Assembly (NCBI GenBank): GCA_035610835.1
Contig: CM069449.1
Location: 37,989,098-38,053,097 of the forward strand
Length of the DNA: 64,000 nt
Origin: Ophiura sarsii
Taxonomy: Eukaryota > Echinodermata > Ophiuroidea > Amphilepidida > Ophiuridae
Direction of reading: 5' to 3'
The notes below the pieces were generated by a model. That model worked only from the letters and a program-made list of their open reading frames with translations, was not told the DNA's origin and made no database searches. Shown in pieces: positions 1 through 10,460 of the stretch. Numbering within the stretch: position 1 is the first letter of the stretch; every line of letters starts with the position of its first letter. Both the position numbers and the translations under genes were made by a program.

Positions 1-1314
1 GGCCGAGTGCACCAAACTGGCGTAACTTAATAGGGAGGTAAGCTACCTCCCTGGTAGTTATGCCCTAACTGTAGCGTAACTTACTAACGATGTAATTCTG
101 AAAGCAAAACTGGCGAGAAACACCAGAATAGTAACTAGCGAGGTAAATATCCACATTAATCAGCATCGTCCCCTTACAAAATTAATTGTCGCATATGCCA
201 AGTGTTCACTTATATTTTACTGTAAAATTCTGACGTGAATGGTCCTTCGTAATATTAAAAATGTGTCGACACTCGCTAGGTCATAGGTGAGTGTAAATAA
301 AGAATCACGTTGAATCGGCTATCGGTCCGAACAAAATGATGCCATTTTTGTGGCCAAGAATTTCGAAGTTATCCGCTTTTTCAAAAATAAGGACTATCAT
401 GTCATTACAAACGTATTTTGGGCGAGTGTCACATACAAATGTTGCACTAAAAGGTACAATTTTCATGATAAAAATCCGTTTTTGTAATTGAATAGTTCAA
501 TGGTTTATTAATACCATGATGCCACTTCTAGCGTCCAATCTCTGTGGCGTGCTATACAGTGATCCTGTCTTTTATAAACGGAGATACGGGTTCGATTCCC
601 GAAATTTTCATATGTTTTATTTTTTTAAACATGATGGTGACTTAATGAAATCATTCAATATAATGGCCCATGTATTGACATACCGTACTTATTTATTATT
701 AATCAATTGATTTTATTATGTTGTATACATCTTTTTTATTTACTTTTAATGTATTTATTAATTTATTTATAATTTTTAATTATTCATTCATCCATTTATA
801 TATATAACTAGGCAAATGTGTTTATTCATTTTTTTAATTATGTATTCGTTTATTTCAATAGTATTTGATGTCATATTAAATAATTCATTAATTCATTAAT
901 TTGATTGATTGGTTGGCTGACTGATTGTTTGAAATTATTTCTACAATTTTGCATGCATCATTGTAGATAGATTTAAAATATTTTATAATAAATTGGTCAT
1001 AAATGTATCATTGAGTAAATAATGCATAAATTGATAAATTGATAATGAATTGTATGACAGAAATCTCCCATTTATCATCATATCTATGTAATCGTCCATC
1101 GGGCAAATCAGAAATTATCATATAGTTACAGCATAAACAGTTATGCTTCAACTTACTCTTGGGTCCGGTCAGGTATAAGATTTAGCGTAAATTACTCGTA
1201 AGTTACTAGCCTAGTAGCTTACCCCGGTTTGGTGCTCTCAAATGTTTTGGTTACGCCTAAGTTACTAGCGAGGTAGCGCTATTCTTCAGCTACCCGCCAA
1301 TGGTGCACTCGGCC
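1..1314. mobile_element. Terminal-inverted-repeat element, non-autonomous, at window edge
   Basis: The first 14 bases, GGCCGAGTGCACCA, recur as an exact reverse complement at 1301-1314. Weaker inverted similarity continues inward on both sides: short GTAACTTA, CTAGCGAGGTA and GGTAAGCTACC blocks near 20-150 and 1190-1290. No transposase ORF is present, so this looks like a non-autonomous DNA transposon of about 1.3 kb. The left boundary coincides with the window start, so the true end and any target-site duplication cannot be seen. A tRNA-like cassette is embedded at 441-620. The interior at 700-1080 is a simple TTATTTATT/ATTCATT-rich stretch with no coding potential. The superfamily is not recognised. 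Confidence 0.6.
441..620 (+). repeat. tRNA-like cassette, copy 1
   Basis: About 85 bp of unique 5' sequence is followed by a tRNA-like part at roughly 535-608 with a near-perfect B box, GGTTCGATTCCCG, at 588-600. The same two-part unit recurs at 27668-27845, where the acceptor-like ends AATCTC and GAGATT pair exactly; here one base pair is broken. It could be a tRNA-derived SINE or a tRNA-like structure carried inside DNA transposons. It is not a functional tRNA gene, because its anticodon and D arms are poorly formed. Confidence 0.5.
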
Positions 1315-2884
1315 GTATAAGAGCCTACTTACAATGTCTTAAGCGACGATATACCGTGGAATGTATAGCCGGATAAGCTCGTAAAAAAATTGTTAGACAT
1401 GTCCCTGTAAAAAGAAAAGGAAGCAAATAATTGATATCATATTGAAACTCCTAAAAAAATATTCTAAATATAATATTCATATTGTGTTACATATCAATGG
1501 AATAAAGATTCGTTCTTCTTTCCAACGATATTACATTTGTAGCAATAATCTGGTTTTTTCCTTGAGAATGTAGGGATCGCAACTGTACACAAGTGAACAG
1601 AATTAGTACGGAATCCTTTTTATGACGAAAATCCGGGAGAAAAAACCCACCAAATATTGAAGAATGTCTTAAATTGGAAGCAGATTTCCATTGTGATTTA
1701 GTAAAGTTCTGTAATGTTTTACGGACGCAAAATACAGTCAAGATCGATTCATGAGTCTAGAAATGTCTTCATTAGAGAAATAAATATGTGTAAAGGTTTC
1801 AAAAGACCATATTGCTTTAAATGGCTCGAAAGGTGGATTTAACTGGATTGAAAGGTGAGTGACCCGATGTCAGCCCAATTTCTTTCTACATGTAGATGCA
1901 CCAGTTATAGTCATTCAATTAAGTTGATATTGCTCTTTGCTCGAGTGGTTTTTATGATAGAACCAGAAATTGACTTGAAATGATCTGTTCATAGATCATA
2001 ATCGAGTTAATGAGAAAAAGATGGGCTTTCTTTTGATACCAATTTCAATTGTGATGGGAAAAATTTGATTTTCATCGGTTCACCCACCTTTAACTAAAAC
2101 AAACAATTGATTAAATTTGGACTACTTACAAATATCGTAACATTTTGAGCCCCTGAAAAGCGCCTTGCTGTATTATCCTTAAGCTGTTTTTTACCAAATA
2201 TCTGTTTTAAGAAGAAACAAACATTCAAAGATAATCGTTAACTTTCATTGTATAGGCGTCTTTGGCGTTGCTAGGATTCTGAAGCGGGTGGAAATTGGCA
2301 ATTGTAAAGTAAATGGGTTTTTTCATCGTAGCTGTAGCTACGGATACTTACAGTTTAGCTAAATCTGAATGAATTGAGAAAGTATTGGCACTTAGTGTGG
2401 CCATTGTCTCCTCGTCTTCTGCAAAACGACCACCAGTAAGTTCCCTGGTGTAAATGACAGAAGATGAATAATATGAGATTAGGCGACGAAAAAACCAGGC
2501 AAACTGATATCTCATATTGTAGGGTCGGTGAGTCATTTGATCGGGCATTGTTGTTTTGTTTTTTGTTTTGTTTTGTTTTAAATTTAGAGGGGTTAGAAAT
2601 TCCAAATAGTTCATCAAAATTATTATAACAATAACAATATTTAATAACAATTTGTCCACAACAAAAAAAGTGCAAAACTGGCGACTGTCACAATATAATT
2701 TATTTGTGTATGATAATGTAAGTTTTCACTATTGTGACACCCTGTTTGTTTACATTGAATAACACTCACGTTATATTGAGCACAGCCTATTAACACTAAC
2801 TTTTCTAAACTACCTCCTTGACACAGAATATCTACAATCAAGGGGATTAAGGATTTCAAATCTAGGATCATTACATGACTTCAA
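1315..2884. other. No gene recognised
   Basis: Unique-looking AT-rich sequence. A short TTTTG-type microsatellite lies at about 2549-2580. The reading frames are short, with no recognisable domain. Confidence 0.4.
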
Positions 2885-3388
2885 GTGCCGGAAAGCTCAG
2901 GCATGGGTTGCATGCAACAAACTTGACAACATCTGTAATTCAAAACTTGATAGAATCATCAAAATCAAGTTTTTGATGGCATGTGTAGAAAGTATCCTAC
3001 TATTTTGAGGATAGAATTGATGGATGCTACACACAGCTACTTCGAAGAGTACTTAACATCAGCTGGTAAGACCACCAAACAAACAGAGTGGTGTATGGTG
3101 ACATCTCTCCTCTGTCAGTCATTTTGAGAAAGAGGCGCCTATACAGTTTGCAGGGCACTGCGTACGCACTATAAGGACCAGCCTATTTCCCACTTGATGT
3201 TTTGGACTCCTAAGTATGGCCATTCTAACCGTGGTAGAAAAACACTACCTATCCTGACAGCATTGCAAAGGACATTGGTCTTGACCTAAGTGATATTCCA
3301 CAGCTCATGATAAAGAATAAAGCTACATGGTACCAATATGTGTCAGCTGTTTCCACTATTCCGTCCAAGGACGACCGATGATGATTAT
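2885..3388 (+). pseudogene. RTE-like non-LTR retrotransposon, degraded 3' end of the reverse transcriptase ORF
   Basis: Frame-shifted translation gives the C-terminal tail common in non-LTR reverse transcriptases: KLDRIIKIKFLMACVESI near 2949, then LLRRVLNISW, VVYGDISPLSV and LRKRRL near 3030-3140, then SHLMFWTPKYGHSNRGRKT near 3190, ending IPSKDDR and tandem TGA stops. The stop codons fall inside a GATGATGATT tail at 3379-3388, which is typical of RTE-type elements with almost no 3' UTR. Several frameshifts and stops make this a dead, 5'-truncated copy. The same tail occurs in reverse orientation at 52240-52270. Confidence 0.7.
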
Positions 3389-3913
3389 CTGGGACAAAGT
3401 ACACTTTTTAAAGAACCAATTTATTTGAGGGGAGGATAATTGACTCTGGAAATGAATCTTCAGCTATATATTATATTATAAATTACAAGCTCAGTGTCAG
3501 ACAATATTTATTGAGTATATCTATTAATGTTGGGTAACCAATAGATGATTGTTAGACATGCCCAGGTATGCTTCACAGCGACTTGTACAGGCTTTTCTTA
3601 ATTACGACGAAAGCAAAGTTATTGATATCAATATTGTTTGTGTATTTCATATATGCAACCATGTAATTCAACTTCTGTAACGCCTATATTAGGTAATTAT
3701 GTAACAATGTAAAGGATGGTAATGAGCATTCTGTATCGAATGTGTTGATTTGCGTTGAATCCTGTTTTCCTCATGTAACAATGCCTTTATATATGATTTA
3801 ATCAAGTGTGATAAATAACATGAATACAATCTCTTGCTTGGAGAACAAAAAGTGTGCTTGTTTTCAACTCTTGTACGATTTCTTAGGATTAGTTTGTGTT
3901 GTTTTCTCGCGTA

Positions 3914-4235
3914 ATATCCTCAAATAGGTCTCTTATATGGAATAATGCATACGGCTGTAATTGGTGTATACTCTGTTTTGCATTTATAAGTTGATAGCTG
4001 CCTTGTGCACTTTTAGTATTGGATCGAGACCTATTTGAAAATATTATGCGGCAGTATCCTGAAAAAGGTCTCCTATATGGAGACCTAGTTGAAAATATGG
4101 AATAAAAGGCAGATATGACATCTTGTTTTATATCTTATTTATAAGTTGATAGCTGCAATGTGCGCTTTCAGTATTGTAGACCTGTTTCAAAATAGTACCT
4201 AATTGCGGCAAAGTATCCTCAAATATGTCTCCGAA
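3914..4235. repeat. Diverged tandem repeat, about 150 bp unit, about two copies
   Basis: The blocks TATCCTCAAATAGGTCTC, TATCCTGAAAAAGGTCTC and TATCCTCAAATATGTCTC occur at about 3914, 4054 and 4208. ATAAGTTGATAGCTGC occurs at about 3987 and 4140. The units are clearly diverged. No coding content was seen. Confidence 0.6.
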
Positions 4236-4887
4236 ATGCTAGGAATTATGAAAAAGTAGCAATTGGTTCACATTTGATAAGTCACTTACATGAAATCAGT
4301 AGTTCGGGAAATTTGATCGATGATCAATGGTTCCCAGCCGCGTAGACATGTTGTGTGAAGAAGTTTCGGTTGATTGGCTATGGGCTTGCACTCGCAAACA
4401 TCGGGACATCGACGAGTTTCTAATAAAATAGTAATGAAGTATATTTATAACTATGAAAGAAACTATTAATTTTAAGGCGAATCTAAACAACAACAGTTTT
4501 ACGGGGCCGACCGATCCAAACTTTTTGATTTCTTTCACATTATTATTTCAAGTAGATACATTTTACTGCACATTTTCCAAGAAAATTCCTGACAAAAATT
4601 ACCGACAATAATGTGATTGTAAGTTGTGCGACCAAATCTTTAGCCTAGGTGCTATTGTATTAATAAACTTCCCTAATGTTGTTATAAAGGTTTTCTTTTC
4701 GGTATTAAGAAATCCATCCATGTTTATGTATTCCTACAATTCACTGATATCCATTGCTGGGGGGGGTACCGCTTTCAATCAACTAAAGTGATGCAAACTT
4801 CTGGCGAGAATAGATGATGGGCCGAGGTTCGTAAATACGATTTTTTAATGACGCACCTTTACAATTAACCTTTAAGAGTTACATATT

Positions 4888-5345
4888 GCGTACACTACCA
4901 GAACAAAGGTTAAAATCTTTCAAAGGTTAAAATCTTTAACCATGTTGGTTAAAATTTTAACCAACGGGAGATTACCAGGTGAACCACACAATTGGTTGGT
5001 TTTTAAACTTTAACCTGTGGTTGGTTACAATTTGTAATCATTTGTTGGTTAATATGTTTTAACCAACAGTGGTTGGTTAAAAAATGTTGGTTAAACTTTT
5101 ATTTTTTTGCTAAACTTTAACATATGGTTGGTTAAAACTTTTAATCATTTGTTGGTTAATTCTGCTAAACTTAACCATTTTTTTTTGTTAATCCTGCTTG
5201 ATATATAACATGGGTTGGTTAAAACCTAACCATTTGTTGGTTAAACCTGCTTCATATTTAACATGAGGTTGGTTAAAACTTAACCATTTGTTGGTTAAAT
5301 CTGCTTCATATTTTAAAAGGGGTTGGTTGGTTAATTCTTTTAATG
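4888..5345. repeat. TTGGTTAA-rich minisatellite
   Basis: More than a dozen GGTTAAA and TTAACC words in both orientations are arranged in degenerate units. The last part (5180-5340) is regular, with a unit of roughly 55-58 bp containing AACCATTTGTTGGTTAAA. Because the core is self-complementary, single strands could fold extensively. The short reading frames across it are repeat artefacts. Confidence 0.65.
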
Positions 5346-5984
5346 CACTGGGCAGTAGCTCTGTTATTGTATGGCTATGAAGTATTGCTGCGACATCATG
5401 GCAGACGACGGAGTGTTTCAAGGTACATGATTGATTTCTTAATACTGTAATTTAATAGTTATGTAACGGTCTGAGCTTTTGATGAATAAGACTACTGTTA
5501 TTGTATTGACCAGAGGCATCGTAGGTTCATCACTATTTACCACATGTGTAGCCATGATTCAACGCTATAATCATGATAATTGACATTCATATTAGCGATG
5601 TTATGAACGAGGAAGTAGAACTTGACCCTCGTAACCTTGTACGGATAATTTAACCTCGAATATTCGTCAACATGCCTATGTCCGGCATCGTCTGACTACC
5701 ATGTACCTACCACAACTATACTCATCGTCCCCAAGTCGACAGTCAAGATAACGATCACACACAACACGAGATGGTACCCAATTATGGTAATAGCGACACA
5801 AGTAGCACGACCGCTGGCTCTCTGCAGAAATAAACAATAACAAAGAAAAAATACTAATGGTTAAAAATATGTCCTAAGTAACTGGGCCGAAAATGCCGAA
5901 AATTGCTTCAAATGACAACATTTTGCGAGAACATTATGGAACGTTTGGGAACTTCCGGTAAATTTATAGAATTTGTGAGGAATA

Positions 5985-7054
5985 CAGGCTGTCCCAAAAT
6001 GATTAGTACCCATCGATGCCTTAAGTTCAATAATTGTTTACATCATCAAAATCAATGAGATTAGATCCGTTGTTTTTCTATCATATTTGCTATACTCCAC
6101 CCTTTCATTATAATTTTAGATCATGAATATCGGACTTATTTTAATGAAGTTACACTCCTTTGTGTAAGACATGGTGATTTCACCTTTTTGGCAAAGTGCA
6201 AAAAAAATGTGTTTTTAAACAGCTTTTTGAAAGAAACTATTACATTCTCTCAATCGCTTGTCTGCTAATAGCTTTGGTTCCTTTCTATTTTCAACTGCTG
6301 TTGTATCATATTGTTGTTCAAACAATTAATACTTCTTCATTTGATTCAATTTGAAAAGTAAAAATTGATCGTCACGCATGAGCGACCCCAAGCTTTATTT
6401 CTATAATGAGCTAGTTTTGAGGCTAAACTTGAGGGACATTTAAACAGGTAAAGACGTGGTCATGGGTAATTAGCAGTGGCTTAGACTTCTTTTTTATATT
6501 GGGGATGCAATTTCCTACAAACTTGCTAAAAATTATATAGTCCCTTAGTGTTTAACCTCACAAAATCGATTATCCAATGTGATCTAAGCCACTGGTGATT
6601 CACCAAATACCACTTCATTTAGAAGTCGCTAAACTAAAACAATGCACGGGGTCACTCAAGTGTGACAAACTTCTTTTACCCGTTAAATTAAATTAAGGAG
6701 AAGAATTATTAATGATTTGAACACCTATAACTAATAACAGTTACAACAGAAAGACACACATGATTATATTGAGAAGACAAGAGTTTATGAGAATACACAC
6801 GTTTCTTTCAAACAAGCTGTAATAGCACACACATTTTTAGCACTTTGTCAAAAAGTTAAAATCACCATGTTTTACATAATAGAGTGTATTTTGAGTTTGT
6901 GAAATTCGATATTCATGATCTAAAATGCTTATAAAAAAGAACAGTATGACAAAGATCATGTGAAAACAACAGATCTAATCCCATCGATTTTGATGATGAC
7001 AAAAAATATTGAACTTTGGGCATCGATGGGTACTAATCATTTTGGGACAGCCTG
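5985..7054. mobile_element. Complete palindromic element with mariner-type ends
   Basis: The ends are CAGGCTGTCCCAAAATGATT and its reverse complement, flanked by TA on each side (5983-5984 and 7055-7056), as expected for the Tc1/mariner group. Inverted similarity continues well beyond the tips: ATCATGAATATCG, ACATGGTGATTT, GACCCC and GCAGTGGCTTAGA are all mirrored in order, so the left half (about 5985-6490) is a reverse copy of the right half (about 6550-7054). There is no transposase ORF. It is a foldback or head-to-head derivative about as long as the mariner-like copy at 21177-22241, which has similar CAGGG-GTCCCAAAA ends. Confidence 0.75.
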
Positions 7055-7318
7055 TATAACATAATCTCGGCAACAATAGACAAACAAGAAATGAGGGAGG
7101 GGGTTGAACATTGGGCATTTTTGAAAACGCTGGTCATTTTTCACGTGGCATTTCCCCATGTGACAGGGCCCCAATTTCGTTTTATGGATAATTATTTTTA
7201 TATTCAGAACCTTATTCATATTCATACTAAAGGTTTTAAGAGTTTAACGGATTCGCCGTCGGACAAGTTTAAAACTGTCAAGCTTTCGTCAGGATTAGCG
7301 CTGACTTCTTCAGGACCA

Positions 7319-7908
7319 AATTATTATTATATTAAGCGCTTTACTTTAGTGATAACTAAACTCAAAGCGCTTTAAAACAAATGAATAAAAGATTAAAGCA
7401 AACATACAACAATGATCTTAAATCTACAAAAATATACATACAGATAAAGAATCATATTCCAGAGGGATATTGGGTGAACACCCCATAGTTCAAGAGTCAA
7501 AAACATATTTTAAACAAAAAACATGAGATATGAAATACAGTGTATGGCATTAGAATGCATTAAGAAATGAAAGATCATGAAAACATACACAACATTTAGA
7601 TTTCCAAGTTAAATAAGTAGGTCTTAAGTCGCGACTTGAACTCCTGAACTGAACCTGCCTTGCGTATGTCCATTGGGAGAGTGTCCCATAATTTAGGGCC
7701 CGCGATGGAGAAAGCTATATCACCGAAATACTTCATTTTGCTATTTGGAACCACAAGAAACTCACGGGAGCCAGAGCGAAGGTTAGCCGTGGTAATATAC
7801 GGTTTCGGCAGTTCAGACGGATAACTTAGACCAGCAATGTTAAGGGATTTGTACACGATGAGCAGGAGCTTGAACACGATTCTTTTCTTGATAGGAAGCC
7901 AGTGGGTA
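7319..7908 (-). pseudogene. CR1/L2-like LINE, 5'-truncated 3' end
   Basis: Reading leftwards from 7908, the protein begins HWLPIKKRIVFKLLLIVYK and ends at 7596 with SRLKTYLFNLEI. This is the conserved C-terminal tail of CR1/L2-type reverse transcriptase proteins, equivalent to residues from about 619 to the end of the ORF at 56486-58657. A 3' UTR of about 270 bp follows and ends in AGCGCTTTGAG...AAGCGCTTAATATAATAATAAT (7320-7370). That stem-bearing tail is echoed in the SINE at 48996-49412. The 5' truncation point at about 7908 coincides exactly with the histone-like repeats at 7909-8085. The tail region itself has no stops but represents only about 100 residues. Confidence 0.75.
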
Positions 7909-8085
7909 GGTGCCCCTTTCCTGCTTGTGAAATTGGTGGCTCTGAAAAGAGCTAATAAAATAGGTCGATTGGAAAGTGGTACCCCTTTCCCACTTGAGAA
8001 AGATTGGTGGCTTTAAAAAGAGTCGTGCAGGTGGACTGCCCCTTATCCACTGAACAGAGATGGTGCCTCTGAAAAGAGCTCTAAA
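7909..8085 (-). repeat. Three tandem histone-mRNA-type 3' stem-loop motifs
   Basis: On the minus strand the sequence AGCTCTTTTCAGAGCCACCA (complement of about 7935-7953) closely matches the stem-loop and ACCA flank at the 3' end of replication-dependent histone mRNAs. It is followed by a purine-rich GGAAAGGGG segment, as a U7-type downstream element would be. Two further, poorer copies lie at 8009-8024 and 8065-8080. Each belongs to a 56-71 bp unit that also carries a TGCCCCTT block. No histone coding sequence was seen upstream or downstream. It may be a remnant of a histone 3' end amplified in tandem, or a repeat family that carries this motif. Confidence 0.5.
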
Positions 8086-8747
8086 CGTAGGTTGCCGCTG
8101 GCCTACTATTAATTTGGCACTAATAGAACTTATTCCAAAAGACTGCCCCTTGACCAATGGAAATAATGTAGAGACATTTAAAATAATAATCATGTTCCTA
8201 GGAATAGGAGTCTAAATTTGTTAAAATATGGGGTCATTGCGTTCGACTAAGAGTTATTCTAAAGAGGGGGTATTGACGCCTGTTGTATCACATGCATGCA
8301 GTAAGGTTTGCTATATCAACATGTGTGCCCTTAGGAGTACTTTCACGCGTTTTAGGACACGTTTATCTGAACAATCCTGATATCATGCATTCGAAGGTCT
8401 GTCTCAAAGTGAGAAATTCGTACCATAATGTAGGCTGAATATTTACATAAATCAATTAATGTTTGTATAAGTCAACTTTTCAATGGTATTTAGTCCGTCA
8501 ATTGGGAAATGTTTATGTAATTAACCCATTTCTGATGGTCAGTCGGGTAATCAGAAGCCTCAATTACACTCATGTTACACAGACGTCAAGTTCAAACATA
8601 AACTTTGCGCTCTTTACGAATTCACTTCATTGATCTATTCATAACTAAAAAATGTCAACAGTGATACTCTGCAAATGGATTTTTGTTTGTTTATTAATGC
8701 GAATAAAACTGTGTCTCATTATGCAAACAACTAGTATATTATAAGAG
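8086..8747. other. No gene recognised
   Basis: A fourth, very weak TGCCCCTTGACCAATGG block at about 8144 may extend the preceding repeat. The remainder up to the Penelope target site shows no domain or repeat that I recognise. Confidence 0.35.
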
Positions 8748-10435
8748 GAAATCACATACAGAGAATAATTTCATCAGGAATCCAAGGAAAATTAATAATA
8801 AAGATTCATAGAAAAATTCCAAATTTGAACTTACTGTTCCAGACAGTTTCGACGTCCGTTCGGATGTCTTTATCAATGGTGTATGACCGCTGATCCAGTG
8901 TTACCAGAAGATGTTGATTTTCTGGTGACGTCACGTGATGATTTTGATGACGTAATCCGGATCAAAGGGTCGTACAGGTGACTAAGTTGGTAGGCCCCCT
9001 CGTCGCCATTCATTAGGTGCTGTTTCATGTCATTATTGGCTTTTCGACGGATCCAAATGGATTCTCTGATCCATCTGGTATTTCTGGCGTCGTCCCTCGC
9101 GAGAATGTTTGTATTGTCCCAATTTATTAAGTGGTTTTCCGTAGCAGCGTGGTCTGCGATGGAAGACTTCATCTCTATGCTTTGAGAGTCTTTCCTTGCC
9201 GTGCGGGTGAATTTGCGGTCGGTCATTTTGTCCGTTTCAGTTTTATGTTCCTTTTTACGGGTGCCGAACCGGCGGCCTGTCTCGCCCCCGGTCTCGCCTA
9301 TGTACGTCTTGTCACAGTTCTGACAAGGGATCTCATAGACCACGCCTGCTTTGTCCTCATTGTCCTGTTTGTCTTTCGCGTGCACTAATATATTCCGGAG
9401 GCTGGTGTGTGGTTTTACCGCTGAACCTATGTTGTGTTTTCTGAAGATTCGCTGAACCTTTTCCGTGACCCCGGCTATATACGGTAGAGTGACGTTAGTT
9501 AGAGTTTTGTTCTCACTTTTGGCATTTTTACTGTCCTTTTTCTTTGGCTGTTGTTTCGCTTTCTTTACTTTGTCAATCGACCATTGCGGGTATCCACATT
9601 GCTTGAGGGCTGACCTGATGATTTCTTCCTCAGCGATCTTGTCTTCTGGTTCTGTGACAATTTTATCTTTCCTGTCTAGCAAAGTGCGGATAACACCTAA
9701 TTTGTGATGCAACGGATGGGCCGATTGAAAGTTGAGATATTGGTTGGTGTGTGTGGGCTTTCTGTAAACTAGGAGCTTCACACTGCCATCTGGTTTGCGT
9801 ACGATGAGTGTGTCCAGGAACGCTATTTTTCCCTCCTGTTCTTTCTCGTATGTAAACTTGAGATTACCGGTCTCGTCGACATTGTTGAGATGGTCCGTGA
9901 GCTTGTCTTCAGTGCCTTTGCTTACAATTTCCAGGATGTCATCCACATACCGTTTGAACAATCTAGGTTTGCAGTCAAGCGGAGCTGTTGCAATAGCTAT
10001 GTCCTCTAAATGTTCCATGATGATATTGGCTATGATGGGGGACACCGGGCTGCCCATCGCGGTACCGAACTTTTGACAGTAAATTTGCCCTCGCGACGTG
10101 AAATATGTAGTAGTGAGTATAAACTCCAATAACTCCATAATATCCTCGACTGTGAGATTTGTTCGTGATTTGAGCCAATAATGACATGAAACAGCACCTA
10201 ATGAATGGCGACGAGGGGCCTACCAACTTAGTCACCTGTACGACCCTTTGATCCGGATTACGTCATCAAAATCATCACGTGACGTCACCAGAAAATCAAC
10301 ATCTTCTGGTAACACTGGATCAGCGGTCATACACCATTGATAAAGACATCCGAACGGACGTCGAAACTGTCTGGAACAGTAAGTTCAAATTTGGAATTTT
10401 TCTATGAATCTTTATTATTAATGAAATCACATACA
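8748..10435 (-). mobile_element. Penelope-like retroelement with inverted duplicated 3' end and 13-bp target duplication
   Basis: The direct repeat GAAATCACATACA at 8748-8760 and 10423-10435 brackets the insertion. Inside it, a 250-bp arm at 8791-9040 (3' UTR plus the last codons of the ORF) is repeated in reverse at 10173-10422. The reverse transcriptase ORF runs from the inner edge of the right arm into the left arm. Penelope-like elements are known for truncated copies joined to direct or inverted extra copies of their own termini, and this copy has the inverted form. An extra 30 bp (8761-8790) between the left target repeat and the arm is unexplained. The arms contain palindromic TGACGTCA and CACGTG sites (near 8928 and 10285). 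Confidence 0.85.
8873..10138 (-). CDS. Penelope-like reverse transcriptase with GIY-YIG endonuclease, N-terminally truncated
   Basis: The 421-residue open frame (readable back to about 10172 without a stop) carries reverse transcriptase motif B, GTAMGSPVSPIIANI, at residues 25-39 and the catalytic YVDD at 64-67. A linker follows with a lysine-rich segment at 191-211, then a GIY-YIG nuclease built on VVYEI (266-270) and TYIGET (278-283) with basic residues at 289-296 and a glutamate near 359. This order defines endonuclease-positive Penelope-like elements, which copy their RNA at a nicked target. Everything before motif B, including the motif A aspartate, is missing because the copy is truncated where the inverted arm starts. 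The protein therefore cannot be catalytically complete, although the frame is undamaged. The annotated start is simply the first Met after the truncation. Confidence 0.9.
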   Translation of the reverse strand: MELLEFILTTTYFTSRGQIYCQKFGTAMGSPVSPIIANIIMEHLEDIAIATAPLDCKPRLFKRYVDDILEIVSKGTEDKLTDHLNNVDETGNLKFTYEKEQEGKIAFLDTLIVRKPDGSVKLLVYRKPTHTNQYLNFQSAHPLHHKLGVIRTLLDRKDKIVTEPEDKIAEEEIIRSALKQCGYPQWSIDKVKKAKQQPKKKDSKNAKSENKTLTNVTLPYIAGVTEKVQRIFRKHNIGSAVKPHTSLRNILVHAKDKQDNEDKAGVVYEIPCQNCDKTYIGETGGETGRRFGTRKKEHKTETDKMTDRKFTRTARKDSQSIEMKSSIADHAATENHLINWDNTNILARDDARNTRWIRESIWIRRKANNDMKQHLMNGDEGAYQLSHLYDPLIRITSSKSSRDVTRKSTSSGNTGSAVIHH

Positions 10436-10460
10436 ATTTGATTGATTTAAATCGTACTGA

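Noticed and set aside
5398..5426. ATGGCAGACGACGGAGTG followed by a GT, resembling a short first exon
   Set aside because: Only eight codons, no second exon found, and it adjoins a minisatellite. Too little to support a gene.
8873..10138. Group II intron or telomerase as source of the reverse transcriptase
   Set aside because: GTAMGSPVSP, YVDD and a C-terminal GIY-YIG nuclease together identify a Penelope-like element.
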